Position numbers and translations under genes: made by a program. Source: UBA12068 sp038318455 (GTDB lineage Bacteria; Patescibacteriota; Minisyncoccia; Moranbacterales; GWC2-37-73). From it: a stretch of DNA of 50,782 nt. The notes under the pieces were generated by a model. The model saw nothing but the letters and a program-made list of their open reading frames with translations. It did not search any database and was not told where the DNA came from. The stretch's first letter is position 1. Every line of letters starts with the position of its first letter. Location: positions 1 to 50,782 of the forward strand of contig JBBQCF010000002.1 in NCBI GenBank assembly GCA_038318455.1, given 5' to 3'. Shown here piece after piece: positions 23,455-33,136 of this stretch.

Positions 23455-24540
23455 ATGATAGAAAAAATTAAAATTTTTTGGCAGAAAATAATTGGTGATT
23501 TCTTTGGAAATATTTCAAGAGATATTGGTATTGATCTTGGAACTGCAAATACACTCGTATATGTTAAGGGTAAAGGAATCATAATCAATGAACCTTCCGT
23601 CGTAGCAATCAACAAGAGAACTGGTCAAGTTTTGGCAATCGGACGTGATGCTAAAAGAATGGTGGGCAAAACTCCTGGACATATTGTTGCCACCAGACCA
23701 CTCGTGGATGGCGTGGTGAGTGATTTTGAAGTGACAACTCAAATGCTTAAATATTTTATTGAGAAAGTTAATAAGGATGCTTTTTCATTTTCACCGAAGC
23801 CTAGAGTTTTGATTGGTATCCCATCATGCATAACTGAAGTTGAAAAAAAAGCTGTTATCGATGCTGCAATGAGTGCTGGTGCGCGCGAAGCTTTTCTTAT
23901 TGAGGAGCCGATGGCTGCAGCAATTGGTGCGCGACTTCCGGTTACCGATGCTAGAGGTAATATGGTTGTTGATATTGGCGGAGGAACTTCTGAAATCGCA
24001 GTTATCTCTCTAGGAGGAATAGTAAGTGCTCGAAGTTTGCGTGTGGCTGGTGACGAAATGAACGAGGATATTATTCGATATTGTAGAGATGAATTTAACC
24101 TTCTTATTGGTGAGAAAAGTGCAGAAGATGTGAAAATTGCCATTGGAAGCGCATATGCCCTCAAAGAACAATTAACAGCACCTATTCGTGGTCGCGATTT
24201 GGTTAGTGGTTTGCCCAAGGAAACCATTGTGAATGATGAACAAATAAGGGAGGCTATTTCACGCTCGATTCGCATTATTGTAAATAATGTTAAAACCGTT
24301 ATTGAAGAAACACCGCCAGAACTTCTTTCTGATATTATGCAAAGAGGAATAATTTTGGCTGGTGGTGGTGGCTTGATCAGGGGATTGGATAAATTAGTTG
24401 CCAATCAAACTGAAATGCCAGTGCGCATGATGGAGGATCCACTTACAGCTGTTGTGAGGGGTATTGGAATAGTTTTAGAAGATCTTGAAACTCTAAAAGA
24501 TGTTCTTGTCGAAGATCAGCGGGAAAAATCTTTCAAATAA
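23455..24540 (+). CDS. mreB: Rod-shape actin homolog MreB
   Basis: MreB polymerises under the membrane and directs lateral wall synthesis. The start ATG 23455 is preferred; the in-frame TTG at 23419 adds an unlikely extension. The actin-fold phosphate-1 motif is DIGIDLGTANTLVYVKGKG, with VLIGIPSCITEVEKKAVIDA, phosphate-2 MVVDIGGGTSEIAVISLGG and the C-terminal LAGGGGLIRGLDKL. The length of 361 residues includes an N-terminal extension of about 20 residues (IEKIKIFWQKIIGDFFGN) that looks amphipathic and could attach to the membrane. It is the first gene of mreB-mreC-mreD-PBP2. Confidence 0.96.
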   Translation: MIEKIKIFWQKIIGDFFGNISRDIGIDLGTANTLVYVKGKGIIINEPSVVAINKRTGQVLAIGRDAKRMVGKTPGHIVATRPLVDGVVSDFEVTTQMLKYFIEKVNKDAFSFSPKPRVLIGIPSCITEVEKKAVIDAAMSAGAREAFLIEEPMAAAIGARLPVTDARGNMVVDIGGGTSEIAVISLGGIVSARSLRVAGDEMNEDIIRYCRDEFNLLIGEKSAEDVKIAIGSAYALKEQLTAPIRGRDLVSGLPKETIVNDEQIREAISRSIRIIVNNVKTVIEETPPELLSDIMQRGIILAGGGGLIRGLDKLVANQTEMPVRMMEDPLTAVVRGIGIVLEDLETLKDVLVEDQREKSFK

Positions 24541-24607
24541 AATAACTAATAGAATAAGTTTGGTTATAGATAATTTTCTTATCATATCCGGCCTTATTTG
24601 AAAATAA

Positions 24608-25417
24608 ATGCAGAGAATTGCTCTAACTAAATTATTCAAAGTATTTTTCCTTGCAGCAATATTTTTGCTGCTTGTTTTTTTAAATCCAGTTAGTTTATTT
24701 AGTCCTTTTCGCGAAATTGTTAACGCTATATTTTTACCATTTCAAAAAGTTTTTTATTCTGTCTCTATTAATGTTGAGGAAACGAGAGATTTTCTTTCAT
24801 CAATTGGGCAACTTAAAGATGAAAATGAGAAATTGCTCACAGATAATCAAATATTGATAGCTGAAAATGCAATGCTGTTGGATGTGAAGAATGAAAATTC
24901 ATTTCTTCGTGATCAATTGAGTCTTCTTCCAAGGGATAAATATGAGTTATTGGCATCAAGCGTAATAAGCCAGGATCCCAATGGTATGGGAAACTGGTTG
25001 GAAATTGACAAGGGTAGTAGTGACGGAGTTGTTAGTGGTATGCCAGTTATTGTTTCCAAGGGAATTTTAGTTGGTAGAATTCAAGAAGTTGGCATTAATA
25101 GTTCAAAAATAATGCTACTGACTAATTCAAAAAACACAATAAGTGCAATGACCACTGAAAATAGTGCAAAAGGTGTTGTTAATGGTGGATATGGTTTGAG
25201 TATTATTCTCGACATGGTTTTGCAAACAGATGCTCTTGCTATTGGAGACAATGTTGTAACTTCTGGAACTGGAGGCGAAATACCCAGAGGTCTTTATATT
25301 GGATCGTTACGCGAAATTCACCCTTCAAGCGATCATCTTTTTCAGCAAGCAGTAATTGAATCTCCTCTTATGATTTCAAAATTACAAACAGTTTTTATTA
25401 TAAAAAGTAGTAAATAA
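24608..25417 (+). CDS. mreC: Rod-shape-determining protein MreC
   Basis: MreC is a bitopic protein that activates the elongation penicillin-binding protein. It has an N-terminal membrane segment (about 10-28), a coiled coil (about 58-100, many Leu/Glu/Asn) and the double beta-barrel domain (about 105-265) with VISQDPNGMGNWLEIDKGSSDGV and a GDNVVTSGTGGEIPRGLYIG motif, both typical of MreC. The length of 269 residues is normal. It sits 67 bp after mreB. Confidence 0.93.
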   Translation: MQRIALTKLFKVFFLAAIFLLLVFLNPVSLFSPFREIVNAIFLPFQKVFYSVSINVEETRDFLSSIGQLKDENEKLLTDNQILIAENAMLLDVKNENSFLRDQLSLLPRDKYELLASSVISQDPNGMGNWLEIDKGSSDGVVSGMPVIVSKGILVGRIQEVGINSSKIMLLTNSKNTISAMTTENSAKGVVNGGYGLSIILDMVLQTDALAIGDNVVTSGTGGEIPRGLYIGSLREIHPSSDHLFQQAVIESPLMISKLQTVFIIKSSK

Positions 25418-25574
25418 TTTTTTATACAAGAATTTAACAGGATGAATCCAGCAGTGAGAATTCTAAATAATAATAAAATTAATTGTTGAATATTTAATAA
25501 GTAGCTAAAATAAGGAATTAGAATAATTTACGAAATTTTTTTTGGGCAAAGCTCATTCGAATTTCTACTACTGG

Positions 25575-26087
25575 ATGAAGAAAAAATTTATTTACGGACT
25601 ACTTTTGTTTAGTGCAATTATCTTGCAAACAGCTGTTTTGCCGGTAATCTCCTTTGGCTTTGCAACTGGAGATATTTTGCTGATGATTATTTTGGCAGGA
25701 GCTATTTTGGATGGATTCTCTGGTTTTCTGGGGTGGGCTGTTTTTGCTGGTATTATTTATGATCTGGTTAGTTATACGGCAGTTGGAGTACATGTGCTGG
25801 TCTTTATTTTTGTAGTTTATTTTGTGAGTTTTTTTTCCAGAAGATTTTCTGTTGAATTAAGGGGATTTGGTTTGGCATTATTTATGATATTTGTTATTGT
25901 TTCGACATTGGTTTCGCACGTGATTTTAACCGCATTTGCTGAATTTAATAAGCAATCAGGAAATTTTTATCTTAGAGATATTATTGATTTTAAAGTTGTT
26001 GGTATTCAAATATTGTATGATGTGATACTTTTCTTTTGTTGCTTTATTATATTGCGGAAAGCTAAAAAATTCTTCTCTATTAATTAA
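25575..26087 (+). CDS. mreD: Rod-shape-determining protein MreD
   Basis: MreD is a small multi-spanning membrane protein of the elongasome. The start ATG 25575 gives 170 residues with about five hydrophobic segments; TTG 25542 is less likely. Sequence conservation of the family is low, but a GDILLMIILAGAILDGFSG pattern and the gene order after mreC support the call. It is followed 6 bp later by the PBP2 gene, indicating translational coupling. Confidence 0.85.
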   Translation: MKKKFIYGLLLFSAIILQTAVLPVISFGFATGDILLMIILAGAILDGFSGFLGWAVFAGIIYDLVSYTAVGVHVLVFIFVVYFVSFFSRRFSVELRGFGLALFMIFVIVSTLVSHVILTAFAEFNKQSGNFYLRDIIDFKVVGIQILYDVILFFCCFIILRKAKKFFSIN

Positions 26088-26093
26088 AAAAAT

Positions 26094-27986
26094 ATGTTAA
26101 GGAATAAACAAAAAATATCTAGGAAATTTTCTGGATTAGAAATTGAAGATTATATCCTTACTGCAACAGAAAAGGAAGCTTCGAGGATGGAAAAACCTCT
26201 TGCAAAAAATTGGTTTGATATTTTATGGTGGGGTATGTTAGTTTTTGTTTTCATGTTAGGAATAAGAGTTGTTTTTTTAACTGTAATTAAGGGTGCATAT
26301 TATCAGGATGTTTCAAAAGGCAATAGTGTGCGTTCTATTATTATCAAGGCGCCTAGGGGCAGAATTTTTGATCGCACGGGCGTATCTTTGGTTAATAATG
26401 TTCCAAGTATTGATGCAGTTATAATTCCTGCTGATATTCCCAGGGATAGCATGGAAACAAAAAAAATAGCCGATGTTGTTTCAACTATTCTGAATATAAA
26501 TACTGCAGAAGTCTGGACAATTTTAGAGAGTAATGCAAATTCTAAATCGTTAAATCCTGTTTTGTTAAAAGAGAATATACAACACGAACAGGCGTTAGAG
26601 CTGCTTGAGAAGGGTAATAATCTTCCAGGTATCAGTATTGAAAAAACAGCTATTAGGGATTATGTTGATGGGCCAATATTCGCTCACGTTCTTGGATATG
26701 AGGGAAAAATAAAGCAAAGTGAACTTGACCAAAATAAGGGATATCTACTCACTGATTATATTGGAAAACAGGGAATAGAAAAATCCTATGAAAAATATTT
26801 ACGTGGAATTCATGGCAGTGATCAAGTAGAGGTTGATTCGATGGGAAATACTAAGCGAGAAATTGGAATCATAAATCCAAAACCAGGGAGTGATCTCGTG
26901 ATGGGTATTGATGCGGGTTTGCAGAAAAAACTTTATGACAGTATTAATGCTGTTTTAGAAAAAACAAAAACCAGTACCGCTTCTGCAGTCGCTATTGATC
27001 CAAAAACTGGTCAGATTCTTGCTATGGTAAGTGTTCCAAGTTTTGATAATAATTTATTTGCTAATAAAATTTCCAATGAACAATATGCTAGTTTGATAAA
27101 TAATCCTGATAATCCGCTTTTCAATCGTGCTATTTCTGGTGAATACCCACCTGGATCAACAGTGAAGCCTGCCATTTCAGTGGCTGCTCTTTCTGAAGGC
27201 ATTATAACACCATCAACTATTATTAATGGTTTGGGCGGTGTTTTACGCTTGGGTAGTTATAGTTTTGGTGATTGGAAAGCTCATGCGCCAAGTGATGTGC
27301 GCACAGCAATTGCTGAAAGTAATGATATATTTTTCTATACCGTTGGAGGTGGTTATGGAAATATTAGTGGTCTTGGAATGGATAAAATGAAAAAATGGTA
27401 TAACAATTTTGGATTTGGGGAGTTACTTGGAATTGATATTGGAGGAGAAGCTAGTGGTTTAATCCCAAGTGAGCAATGGAAAAAGGATGTTATTAAAGAG
27501 CGTTGGTCTGTTGGAAATAGTTATCATGCAGCAATTGGTCAAGGATATGTAAGTGCAACAGTTCTTCAGCTCGCTGATTACACGGCATCAATTGCAAATG
27601 GTGGAACATTATACAAACCGCAGCTTGTTTCGCAGATAAAAAAAAGTGATGGTGAAGTTATCAATATTAAACCAGAAGTCATTCGATCAAACTTTGTTTC
27701 ACAAGATATTCTAAACGTTGTTAGGGAAGGTATGCGAAAAACAGTTTTGGCTGGAACGGCGCAACCCCTTAAGGATATGCCAGTTGATATTGCTGGCAAG
27801 ACTGGCACTGCTCAATTTGGCGTGGGTGCAAAACAAGAGCATGGTTGGTTTATTTCTTTTGCGCCATATGATAATCCCAAAATAGCTATGGCTGTTTTGG
27901 TTGAAGGTGCTGGAGAGGGATTCACCAGTGCTTTGCCGGTGACAAAAGATGTGTACCAGTGGTACTTTGGTGACAGGAATCAATAA
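26094..27986 (+). CDS. mrdA: Penicillin-binding protein 2 (elongation transpeptidase)
   Basis: This class B PBP cross-links lateral wall peptidoglycan together with the MreBCD complex. One membrane helix (about residues 40-62) is followed by the dimerisation domain (PRGRIFDRTGVSLVNN) and the transpeptidase domain. Catalytic motifs are S355-T-V-K358, S409-N-D411 and K569-T-G571. Length 630 residues is normal. It differs from the FtsI-type protein at 7357 and its position after mreD supports the PBP2 role. A polar N-terminal region of about 38 residues precedes the helix. Confidence 0.93.
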   Translation: MLRNKQKISRKFSGLEIEDYILTATEKEASRMEKPLAKNWFDILWWGMLVFVFMLGIRVVFLTVIKGAYYQDVSKGNSVRSIIIKAPRGRIFDRTGVSLVNNVPSIDAVIIPADIPRDSMETKKIADVVSTILNINTAEVWTILESNANSKSLNPVLLKENIQHEQALELLEKGNNLPGISIEKTAIRDYVDGPIFAHVLGYEGKIKQSELDQNKGYLLTDYIGKQGIEKSYEKYLRGIHGSDQVEVDSMGNTKREIGIINPKPGSDLVMGIDAGLQKKLYDSINAVLEKTKTSTASAVAIDPKTGQILAMVSVPSFDNNLFANKISNEQYASLINNPDNPLFNRAISGEYPPGSTVKPAISVAALSEGIITPSTIINGLGGVLRLGSYSFGDWKAHAPSDVRTAIAESNDIFFYTVGGGYGNISGLGMDKMKKWYNNFGFGELLGIDIGGEASGLIPSEQWKKDVIKERWSVGNSYHAAIGQGYVSATVLQLADYTASIANGGTLYKPQLVSQIKKSDGEVINIKPEVIRSNFVSQDILNVVREGMRKTVLAGTAQPLKDMPVDIAGKTGTAQFGVGAKQEHGWFISFAPYDNPKIAMAVLVEGAGEGFTSALPVTKDVYQWYFGDRNQ

Positions 27987-28039
27987 TCTTACTTTTTTTA
28001 TCTTTTGTTTTATATAAGGCAATTTTTGGTTGTGCATGG

Positions 28040-28068
28040 TTGACAATTTGCCCAAAAATGTATATACT
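28040..28068 (+). promoter_or_regulatory. Promoter 1 of RNase P RNA
   Basis: TTGACA (28040-28045) and TATACT (28063-28068) are 17 bp apart. Its start would fall near 28075, about 23 nt before the P1 helix. Confidence 0.6.
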
Positions 28069-28078
28069 TTGACGATTA

Positions 28079-28087
28079 TGGTATAAT
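28079..28087 (+). promoter_or_regulatory. Promoter 2 of RNase P RNA (extended -10)
   Basis: TGGTATAAT is an extended -10; its start near 28094 fits the 5' end of the P1 helix at 28098 better than promoter 1. Confidence 0.55.
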
Positions 28088-28097
28088 ATAATATAGT

Positions 28098-28602
28098 TCT
28101 TTGAATTTAGAATTTATCAAAGTAATTAGGCAATCGCTGTTTTCGCAAGAAAATAGAGGAAAGTCCGGACGTTTCCCATGAAAGTGGGAGCATGGTAGCG
28201 GGTAACCCCCGTCAGAAGTGATTCTCGAGGTGCGAGCAGAGACGCCTGAACGTGAAAACAATCAGGCACCCTGATTTATTAGGGTGAATTTCTATGGCAA
28301 CATAGAAGGTGAAACGGCTAAATCCTTACCTGGACGCAAGACCGTGCTCCAGTGCGTGGCACTGGAAATTTCAAAAATCAAATTACAAATTCCAAACAAT
28401 TTTCAAATAGAAAATAAATCAAGAGTATTTCTTTGTTTGGTGCTTGTTTCTTGTGATTTGTATTTTCCAATGCTGTGCATTGGTAGAGTGTCGCTTGACT
28501 CCGACGGTAACGTCGGAGCTAGATAAATGATTGTCATCAATTTGAAAAAATTGACACAGAATCCGGCTTATAGATTACTTTGATAAATTGTAAATTCAAA
28601 GA
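28098..28602 (+). ncRNA. rnpB: RNase P RNA (rnpB) with internal inverted-repeat insertion
   Basis: This is the catalytic RNA that matures tRNA 5' ends. The P4-forming conserved blocks are both present: GAGGAAAGTCCGGAC (5' side) and ACAGAATCCGGCTTAT (3' side). A long P1 helix pairs 28098-28126 with 28574-28602, 28 of 29 pairs. Between the block GACGCAAGACC and the block GGTAGAGTGTCGCTTGA, both alignable with E. coli rnpB, the region corresponding to P15-P17 carries two small hairpins (28349-28365 and 28467-28483) separated by a 101-nt AT-rich inverted repeat. Total length of about 505 nt exceeds the usual 350-400. Open frames across it are not coding. Confidence 0.92.
28366..28466 (+). repeat. 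Inverted-repeat insertion inside rnpB (family B)
   Basis: The left arm (AATCAAATTACAAATTCC, from about 28376) is complementary to the right arm (about 28436-28466). The right arm shares TTTGTTTGGTGCTTG with the intergenic repeat at 39953. It lies exactly between two similar 17-nt hairpins, CCAGTGC-GTG-GCACTGG and CCAATGC-TGT-GCATTGG. Confidence 0.75.
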
Positions 28603-28633
28603 TTAAAATTTAAATTTATATTTACATAGATAA

Positions 28634-30067
<1,434 letters not shown>

Positions 30068-30143
30068 TGGGAAAAAGGCGAGTTGTCCTGGAGCGGAAAT
30101 AATAAAAACCGCTGGGTTTCAAGGGGTGCAACAGCACGACGGG

Positions 30144-30152
30144 TGTGGATAA
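30144..30152 (-). promoter_or_regulatory. Perfect DnaA-box sequence (reverse)
   Basis: TGTGGATAA, the complement of TTATCCACA, lies 10 bp before the -35 of the khpA promoter, mirroring the arrangement at 10578. Confidence 0.4.
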
Positions 30153-30162
30153 CTTTTTTGCT

Positions 30163-30191
30163 TTGACAAAAAGTCAAAAATAGACTATAAT
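30163..30191 (+). promoter_or_regulatory. Strong promoter of khpA with palindromic -35 region
   Basis: TTGACA (30163-30168) and TATAAT (30186-30191) have 17-bp spacing. TTTGAC-AAAAA-GTCAAA forms a palindrome over the -35, as at 10602. The leader is about 90 nt. Confidence 0.8.
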
Positions 30192-30287
30192 TAGAATATG
30201 AGAGGATAGAAAAAGAAATGGTTTGGTCGACTGTTTTCCCTTATCTTTCTCGGTAAGTAAATAATCAGTAATTAATGAAATACAATT

Positions 30288-30641
30288 ATGACAGATGTAA
30301 GACCCACAGATCAGGAATTCCTAGAATTCGCTGTAAAAGCGCTTGTTGACAATCCAACAGACGTGAAGGTTGAAAGAAAAATTGATGAAATGGGAGTTCT
30401 CATTACTTTGGATGTTAATCCAGCAGATATGGGAATGGTAATCGGACGAGAAGGTCAGACCGCAAAAGCTCTTCGAACAATTCTTCGTGTTATCGGAGCT
30501 CGTAACAACGCTCGTGTTAACTTGAAAATCAACGAACCAGAAGGTTCTACTCGTGGAGAACGCACACCTCGCCCAGAAGCAGCTCCTGCTGTTGAAGTGA
30601 AAAAAAGCATTGATGATGTTCTTGGAGACATGAATATCTAA
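30288..30641 (+). CDS. khpA: KH-domain RNA-binding protein KhpA
   Basis: KhpA (YlqC family) is a small RNA-binding protein that acts with KhpB/Jag in cell-elongation control in Gram-positive bacteria. The KH domain occupies residues about 10-90, with the GxxG loop G53-R-E-G56 in MVIGREGQTAKALRTIL. A C-terminal tail rich in Glu/Pro/Ala extends it to 117 residues, longer than the usual 75-85. It stands alone between a consensus promoter and a strong terminator. In many genomes this gene lies near rpsP and trmD; trmD is indeed 1.7 kb away here. Confidence 0.93.
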   Translation: MTDVRPTDQEFLEFAVKALVDNPTDVKVERKIDEMGVLITLDVNPADMGMVIGREGQTAKALRTILRVIGARNNARVNLKINEPEGSTRGERTPRPEAAPAVEVKKSIDDVLGDMNI

Positions 30642-30668
30642 AAAAGTTTTTCAAAACTTTTAAATAAT

Positions 30669-30694
30669 AAAAACCCGTCGAAAGGCGGGTTTTT
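30669..30694 (+). terminator. Rho-independent terminator of khpA
   Basis: AAAAACCCGTC pairs with GGCGGGTTTTT around a GAAA tetraloop, an 11-bp stem with a U-run. Confidence 0.93.
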
Positions 30695-30716
30695 ATGTGC
30701 TTGTTTATATCGCATA

Positions 30717-30800
30717 TTTCCTTTCTTGGCACGCTGTCGGCCAAAATCAATAGCCGACAGCTCATGAGTGGCTCTTGCCATTATTGGCCGTGAAAGAAAA
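30717..30800 (+). repeat. Hairpin repeat family C, copy 2
   Basis: Between short arms (TTTCCTTTC with GAAAGAAA) lie hairpin GCTGTCGGC/GCCGACAGC, the link TCATGAGT, hairpin GGC-TCTT-GCC and the end TTGGCCG, in the same order as at 19704 although the stem sequences differ. Confidence 0.6.
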
Positions 30801-30820
30801 TTGTCTCACAAAATAATCCT

Positions 30821-32257
30821 CTATTGTTTCAGATATTTATAAATTGATCCGATAAGATAAAGTGAACCGGTTATTACAACTGTTTTTTTTGAATCATGAA
30901 TAACTTTTGATATTTCTGTTTTATTGTTACCAATTATTTTGAATTTTTTGAAATTTCTTGATTCCAAGAATAAAATAATTTCTTGATTATTAATACTACT
31001 ATGAAGATTATCTTGATTGGAAAGTGAAAAATGTGTAAAGAAAATTTTGTTGGCAAGTGGAATTATTTCCCGGAGCATTTCTTGAAAGTCTTTGCTTTTT
31101 TTGAAAGCAATAATAAAAGTGAATTTTTGTTTGGGATATATTTTTGCAATATTATTAGTGAAAGCATGCATTTTTTGCGGATTGTGCGCTCCATCAATAA
31201 TGACAGTGTTTTGCTGGATTTTTTTGATTTCAAACCGTCCAGGAATGGCGATGTTACGTAGCATGCTACGTAACAAGTGCTCGTCTATTTTGAACTTGTC
31301 ACGCTTGGATAATAAAGCTAGGCAGGTAAGTGCTAGTGAGCAATTTTCTGCTTGATGAGCTCCAATCAATCCTAAATGGATATTTTTTAAGGAGAAATTT
31401 ATAGCATTATCATCCCCGTGAAAACGGAAATCCGGGTTTTTTTTATTTGCAACGTAACCTGGATTCCGGATCAAGTCCGAAATGACACATGGATATTTGG
31501 AAAAATTAAAATCAAAAACAGTTTCCAGTGGTGTTGAAAAAATAATCTTGTAATTTTTCTGACCAATGATAGTTAAGGTCGCATTTTTTTCTTTGCAACA
31601 TTTTTTTATTATATTGAGTCCAGCGACTGATGACTGATAACCGATGACAGTATTTTTATTTCCTATTATTCCAGCTTTTTGCTCGGCTATCTTTGAGATT
31701 GTTTTTCCGAGAATTTCAGTGTGATCGAGACCAAGTTTAGTGATAATGCAAAGCTTGTTTTTTGTGGTGACGGTATTAGTGGCGTCGAGTGTTCCGCCAA
31801 GACCTGTTTCAATCACAGCATAATCTAATTTTTCTTTGGCAAAAATATAATACGCCAAACCAACATTTATTTCAAAAAATGTTGGCGCGCCATATTTGCA
31901 GGCCTCCATTTTTTTGATCAAGGGCGAAATTTGATTGAAATATTTTAGAATCAGTTTTTCCGAAGGCAATTGGTTATTGATTTGCATGCGTTCGCGAATG
32001 TCAAAAATATGCGGAGAAATTGACATGCCAACAGAAAAACCTTGACTAACAAGCGCGTGGCTCGTCAGATGTGCGGTAGATCCTTTGCCTGATGTTCCTG
32101 CAATATGAACAACTTTGATTTTATCTTGTGGATTACCAAGTAATTTCATGAAGTATTTAGCTCTATCTAGGCCAATTGTCCCCATAAATAAAGCTTCCCG
32201 CGTGGGAATACGAATTTTGAGAAATTCTTCAAATTTTTTAAGGGTGGATATTTTCAT
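30821..32257 (-). CDS. folC: Folylpolyglutamate / dihydrofolate synthase FolC
   Basis: FolC is a Mur-ligase-fold enzyme that adds glutamate to folates. The P-loop is VHIAGTSGKGSTAHLTSHAL (residues about 49-68). Also visible are SISPHIFDIRERM, YAVIETGLGGTLDATNTV, ITKLGLDHTEILG, the C-terminal PGRFEIKK and VIIDGAHNPQKMHAF. At 478 residues it is longer than the usual 420-440. The excess is largely explained by residues about 257-284, which are the translation of a palindromic repeat (31408-31487) and include ISDLIRNPGY. It is transcribed divergently from trmD. Its promoter places the mRNA start about 2 nt from the ATG. Confidence 0.93.
   Translation of the reverse strand: MKISTLKKFEEFLKIRIPTREALFMGTIGLDRAKYFMKLLGNPQDKIKVVHIAGTSGKGSTAHLTSHALVSQGFSVGMSISPHIFDIRERMQINNQLPSEKLILKYFNQISPLIKKMEACKYGAPTFFEINVGLAYYIFAKEKLDYAVIETGLGGTLDATNTVTTKNKLCIITKLGLDHTEILGKTISKIAEQKAGIIGNKNTVIGYQSSVAGLNIIKKCCKEKNATLTIIGQKNYKIIFSTPLETVFDFNFSKYPCVISDLIRNPGYVANKKNPDFRFHGDDNAINFSLKNIHLGLIGAHQAENCSLALTCLALLSKRDKFKIDEHLLRSMLRNIAIPGRFEIKKIQQNTVIIDGAHNPQKMHAFTNNIAKIYPKQKFTFIIAFKKSKDFQEMLREIIPLANKIFFTHFSLSNQDNLHSSINNQEIILFLESRNFKKFKIIGNNKTEISKVIHDSKKTVVITGSLYLIGSIYKYLKQ
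31253..31274. repeat. 22-bp perfect palindrome inside folC
   Basis: GTTACGTAGCA followed directly by its complement TGCTACGTAAC, within coding sequence for LLRSMLRN. The protein length here matches the family, so it may be chance or a binding site rather than an insertion. Confidence 0.5.
31408..31487 (-). repeat. In-frame palindromic repeat within folC
   Basis: CATCCCCGTGAAAACGGAAATCC near one end closely resembles the first part of the intergenic repeat at 37351. The other end (CCTGGATTCC...GAAATGACA) completes a long imperfect palindrome. It is read through in frame and encodes about 27 residues. Confidence 0.8.
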
Positions 32258-32265
32258 ATTTTGCT

Positions 32266-32294
32266 ATCATAGCGTTTAATTTTGGTACTTGCAA
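32266..32294 (-). promoter_or_regulatory. Promoter of folC
   Basis: On the minus strand TTGCAA (32294-32289) and TATGAT (32271-32266) are 17 bp apart. The A of the folC ATG (32257) is 9 nt after the -10, so the transcript would be nearly leaderless. Confidence 0.6.
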
Positions 32295-32354
32295 CTGTAA
32301 TTTAGCTTATTTGCGCACTTTTTTAATTTCAAGATCTATGTTAGAATATTTTAT

Positions 32355-33026
32355 ATGAAAAGATTTGATATAGTTACAATTTTCCCAAATATTTTTGACA
32401 GCTATTTCGGCGAGTCTATCATTAAACGTGCTAAGGAAAAAGAAATAGTCCAAATTACAGCGCATAATTTGCGTGACTTTTCTACCAATAAGCACAATAA
32501 TGTTGATGACACACCATACGGTGGTGGAGCTGGCATGGTGATGCAAGTGGAGCCAATTTATTTGGCAGTGAAAGATATTAAAAAAGAAAATTTAAAAACC
32601 AGAACTATTTTATTTTCTGCTAAAGGAAAAAGATATAAACAAGAGGATGCCAAAAGATTAACTGAATATGATCAACTGATTTTTATTTGTGGTCGCTACG
32701 AGGGTGTGGATGAACGTGTGGCGGAAAATGTTTGCGATGAAGAAATTTCTATTGGAGATTTTGTGATGACTGGTGGAGAGATCGCTGCAATGGTCGTGAT
32801 TGATAGTGTCGCGAGATTATTGCCTGGAGTGCTTGGTAATGACCAGAGTGCAATCGTCGAATCACATAGTGAAGAAGGATATTTGGAATTTCCGCAGTAT
32901 AGCAAGCCGGAAAAATTCCTAGAGTGGGAAGTTCCCAGTGTCCTGCTAAGTGGTAATCATGCCGAGATTGAGAATTGGAGAAAAAATCAATCAAAATCCA
33001 AAAAGAAAATTACAAGCACCAAATAA
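32355..33026 (+). CDS. trmD: tRNA (guanine-N1-)-methyltransferase TrmD
   Basis: TrmD methylates G37 next to the anticodon using SAM bound in a trefoil knot. Motifs are RFDIVTIFPNIFDSYF at the N-terminus, DDTPYGGGAGMVMQVEP, the knot segment IFICGRYEGVDERV and EISIGDFVMTGGEIAAMVVID. The C-terminal part has LPGVLGNDQSAIVESHSEEGYLE, PQYSKP and VLLSGNHAEIENWR. The 223 residues are close to the usual 230-250. The gene is divergent from folC and followed by an AT-rich inverted repeat. Confidence 0.96.
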   Translation: MKRFDIVTIFPNIFDSYFGESIIKRAKEKEIVQITAHNLRDFSTNKHNNVDDTPYGGGAGMVMQVEPIYLAVKDIKKENLKTRTILFSAKGKRYKQEDAKRLTEYDQLIFICGRYEGVDERVAENVCDEEISIGDFVMTGGEIAAMVVIDSVARLLPGVLGNDQSAIVESHSEEGYLEFPQYSKPEKFLEWEVPSVLLSGNHAEIENWRKNQSKSKKKITSTK

Positions 33027-33029
33027 AAT

Positions 33030-33119
33030 CCAATAATCAAATTTTAAATATTCAAACCGTTTGTGAGTTACCTTTTTTGCAATTTGAGATTTGTTTGGAA
33101 TTTTTTTCTTGATTATTGT
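33030..33119 (+). repeat. AT-rich inverted repeat (family B)
   Basis: CCAATAATCAAATTTTAAAT on the left is imperfectly complementary to the right arm around GTTTGGAATTTTTTTCTTG. It fills the trmD-ftsW gap and shares the TTTGTTTGGAATTT block with other intergenic repeats. Confidence 0.55.
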
Positions 33120-33136
33120 TTATTATTTTTTATATT

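Noticed and set aside
28284..28526. An 80-codon open frame
   Set aside because: It lies entirely inside RNase P RNA.
30068..30143. Possible structured RNA after the sugar transferase (hairpin AGCGG...CCGCT and GC-richer sequence)
   Set aside because: No known RNA is recognised and the pairing is short; left unassigned.
31253..31274. 22-bp palindrome in folC as another insertion element
   Set aside because: FolC length around LLRSMLRN agrees with the family, so no inserted residues are evident.
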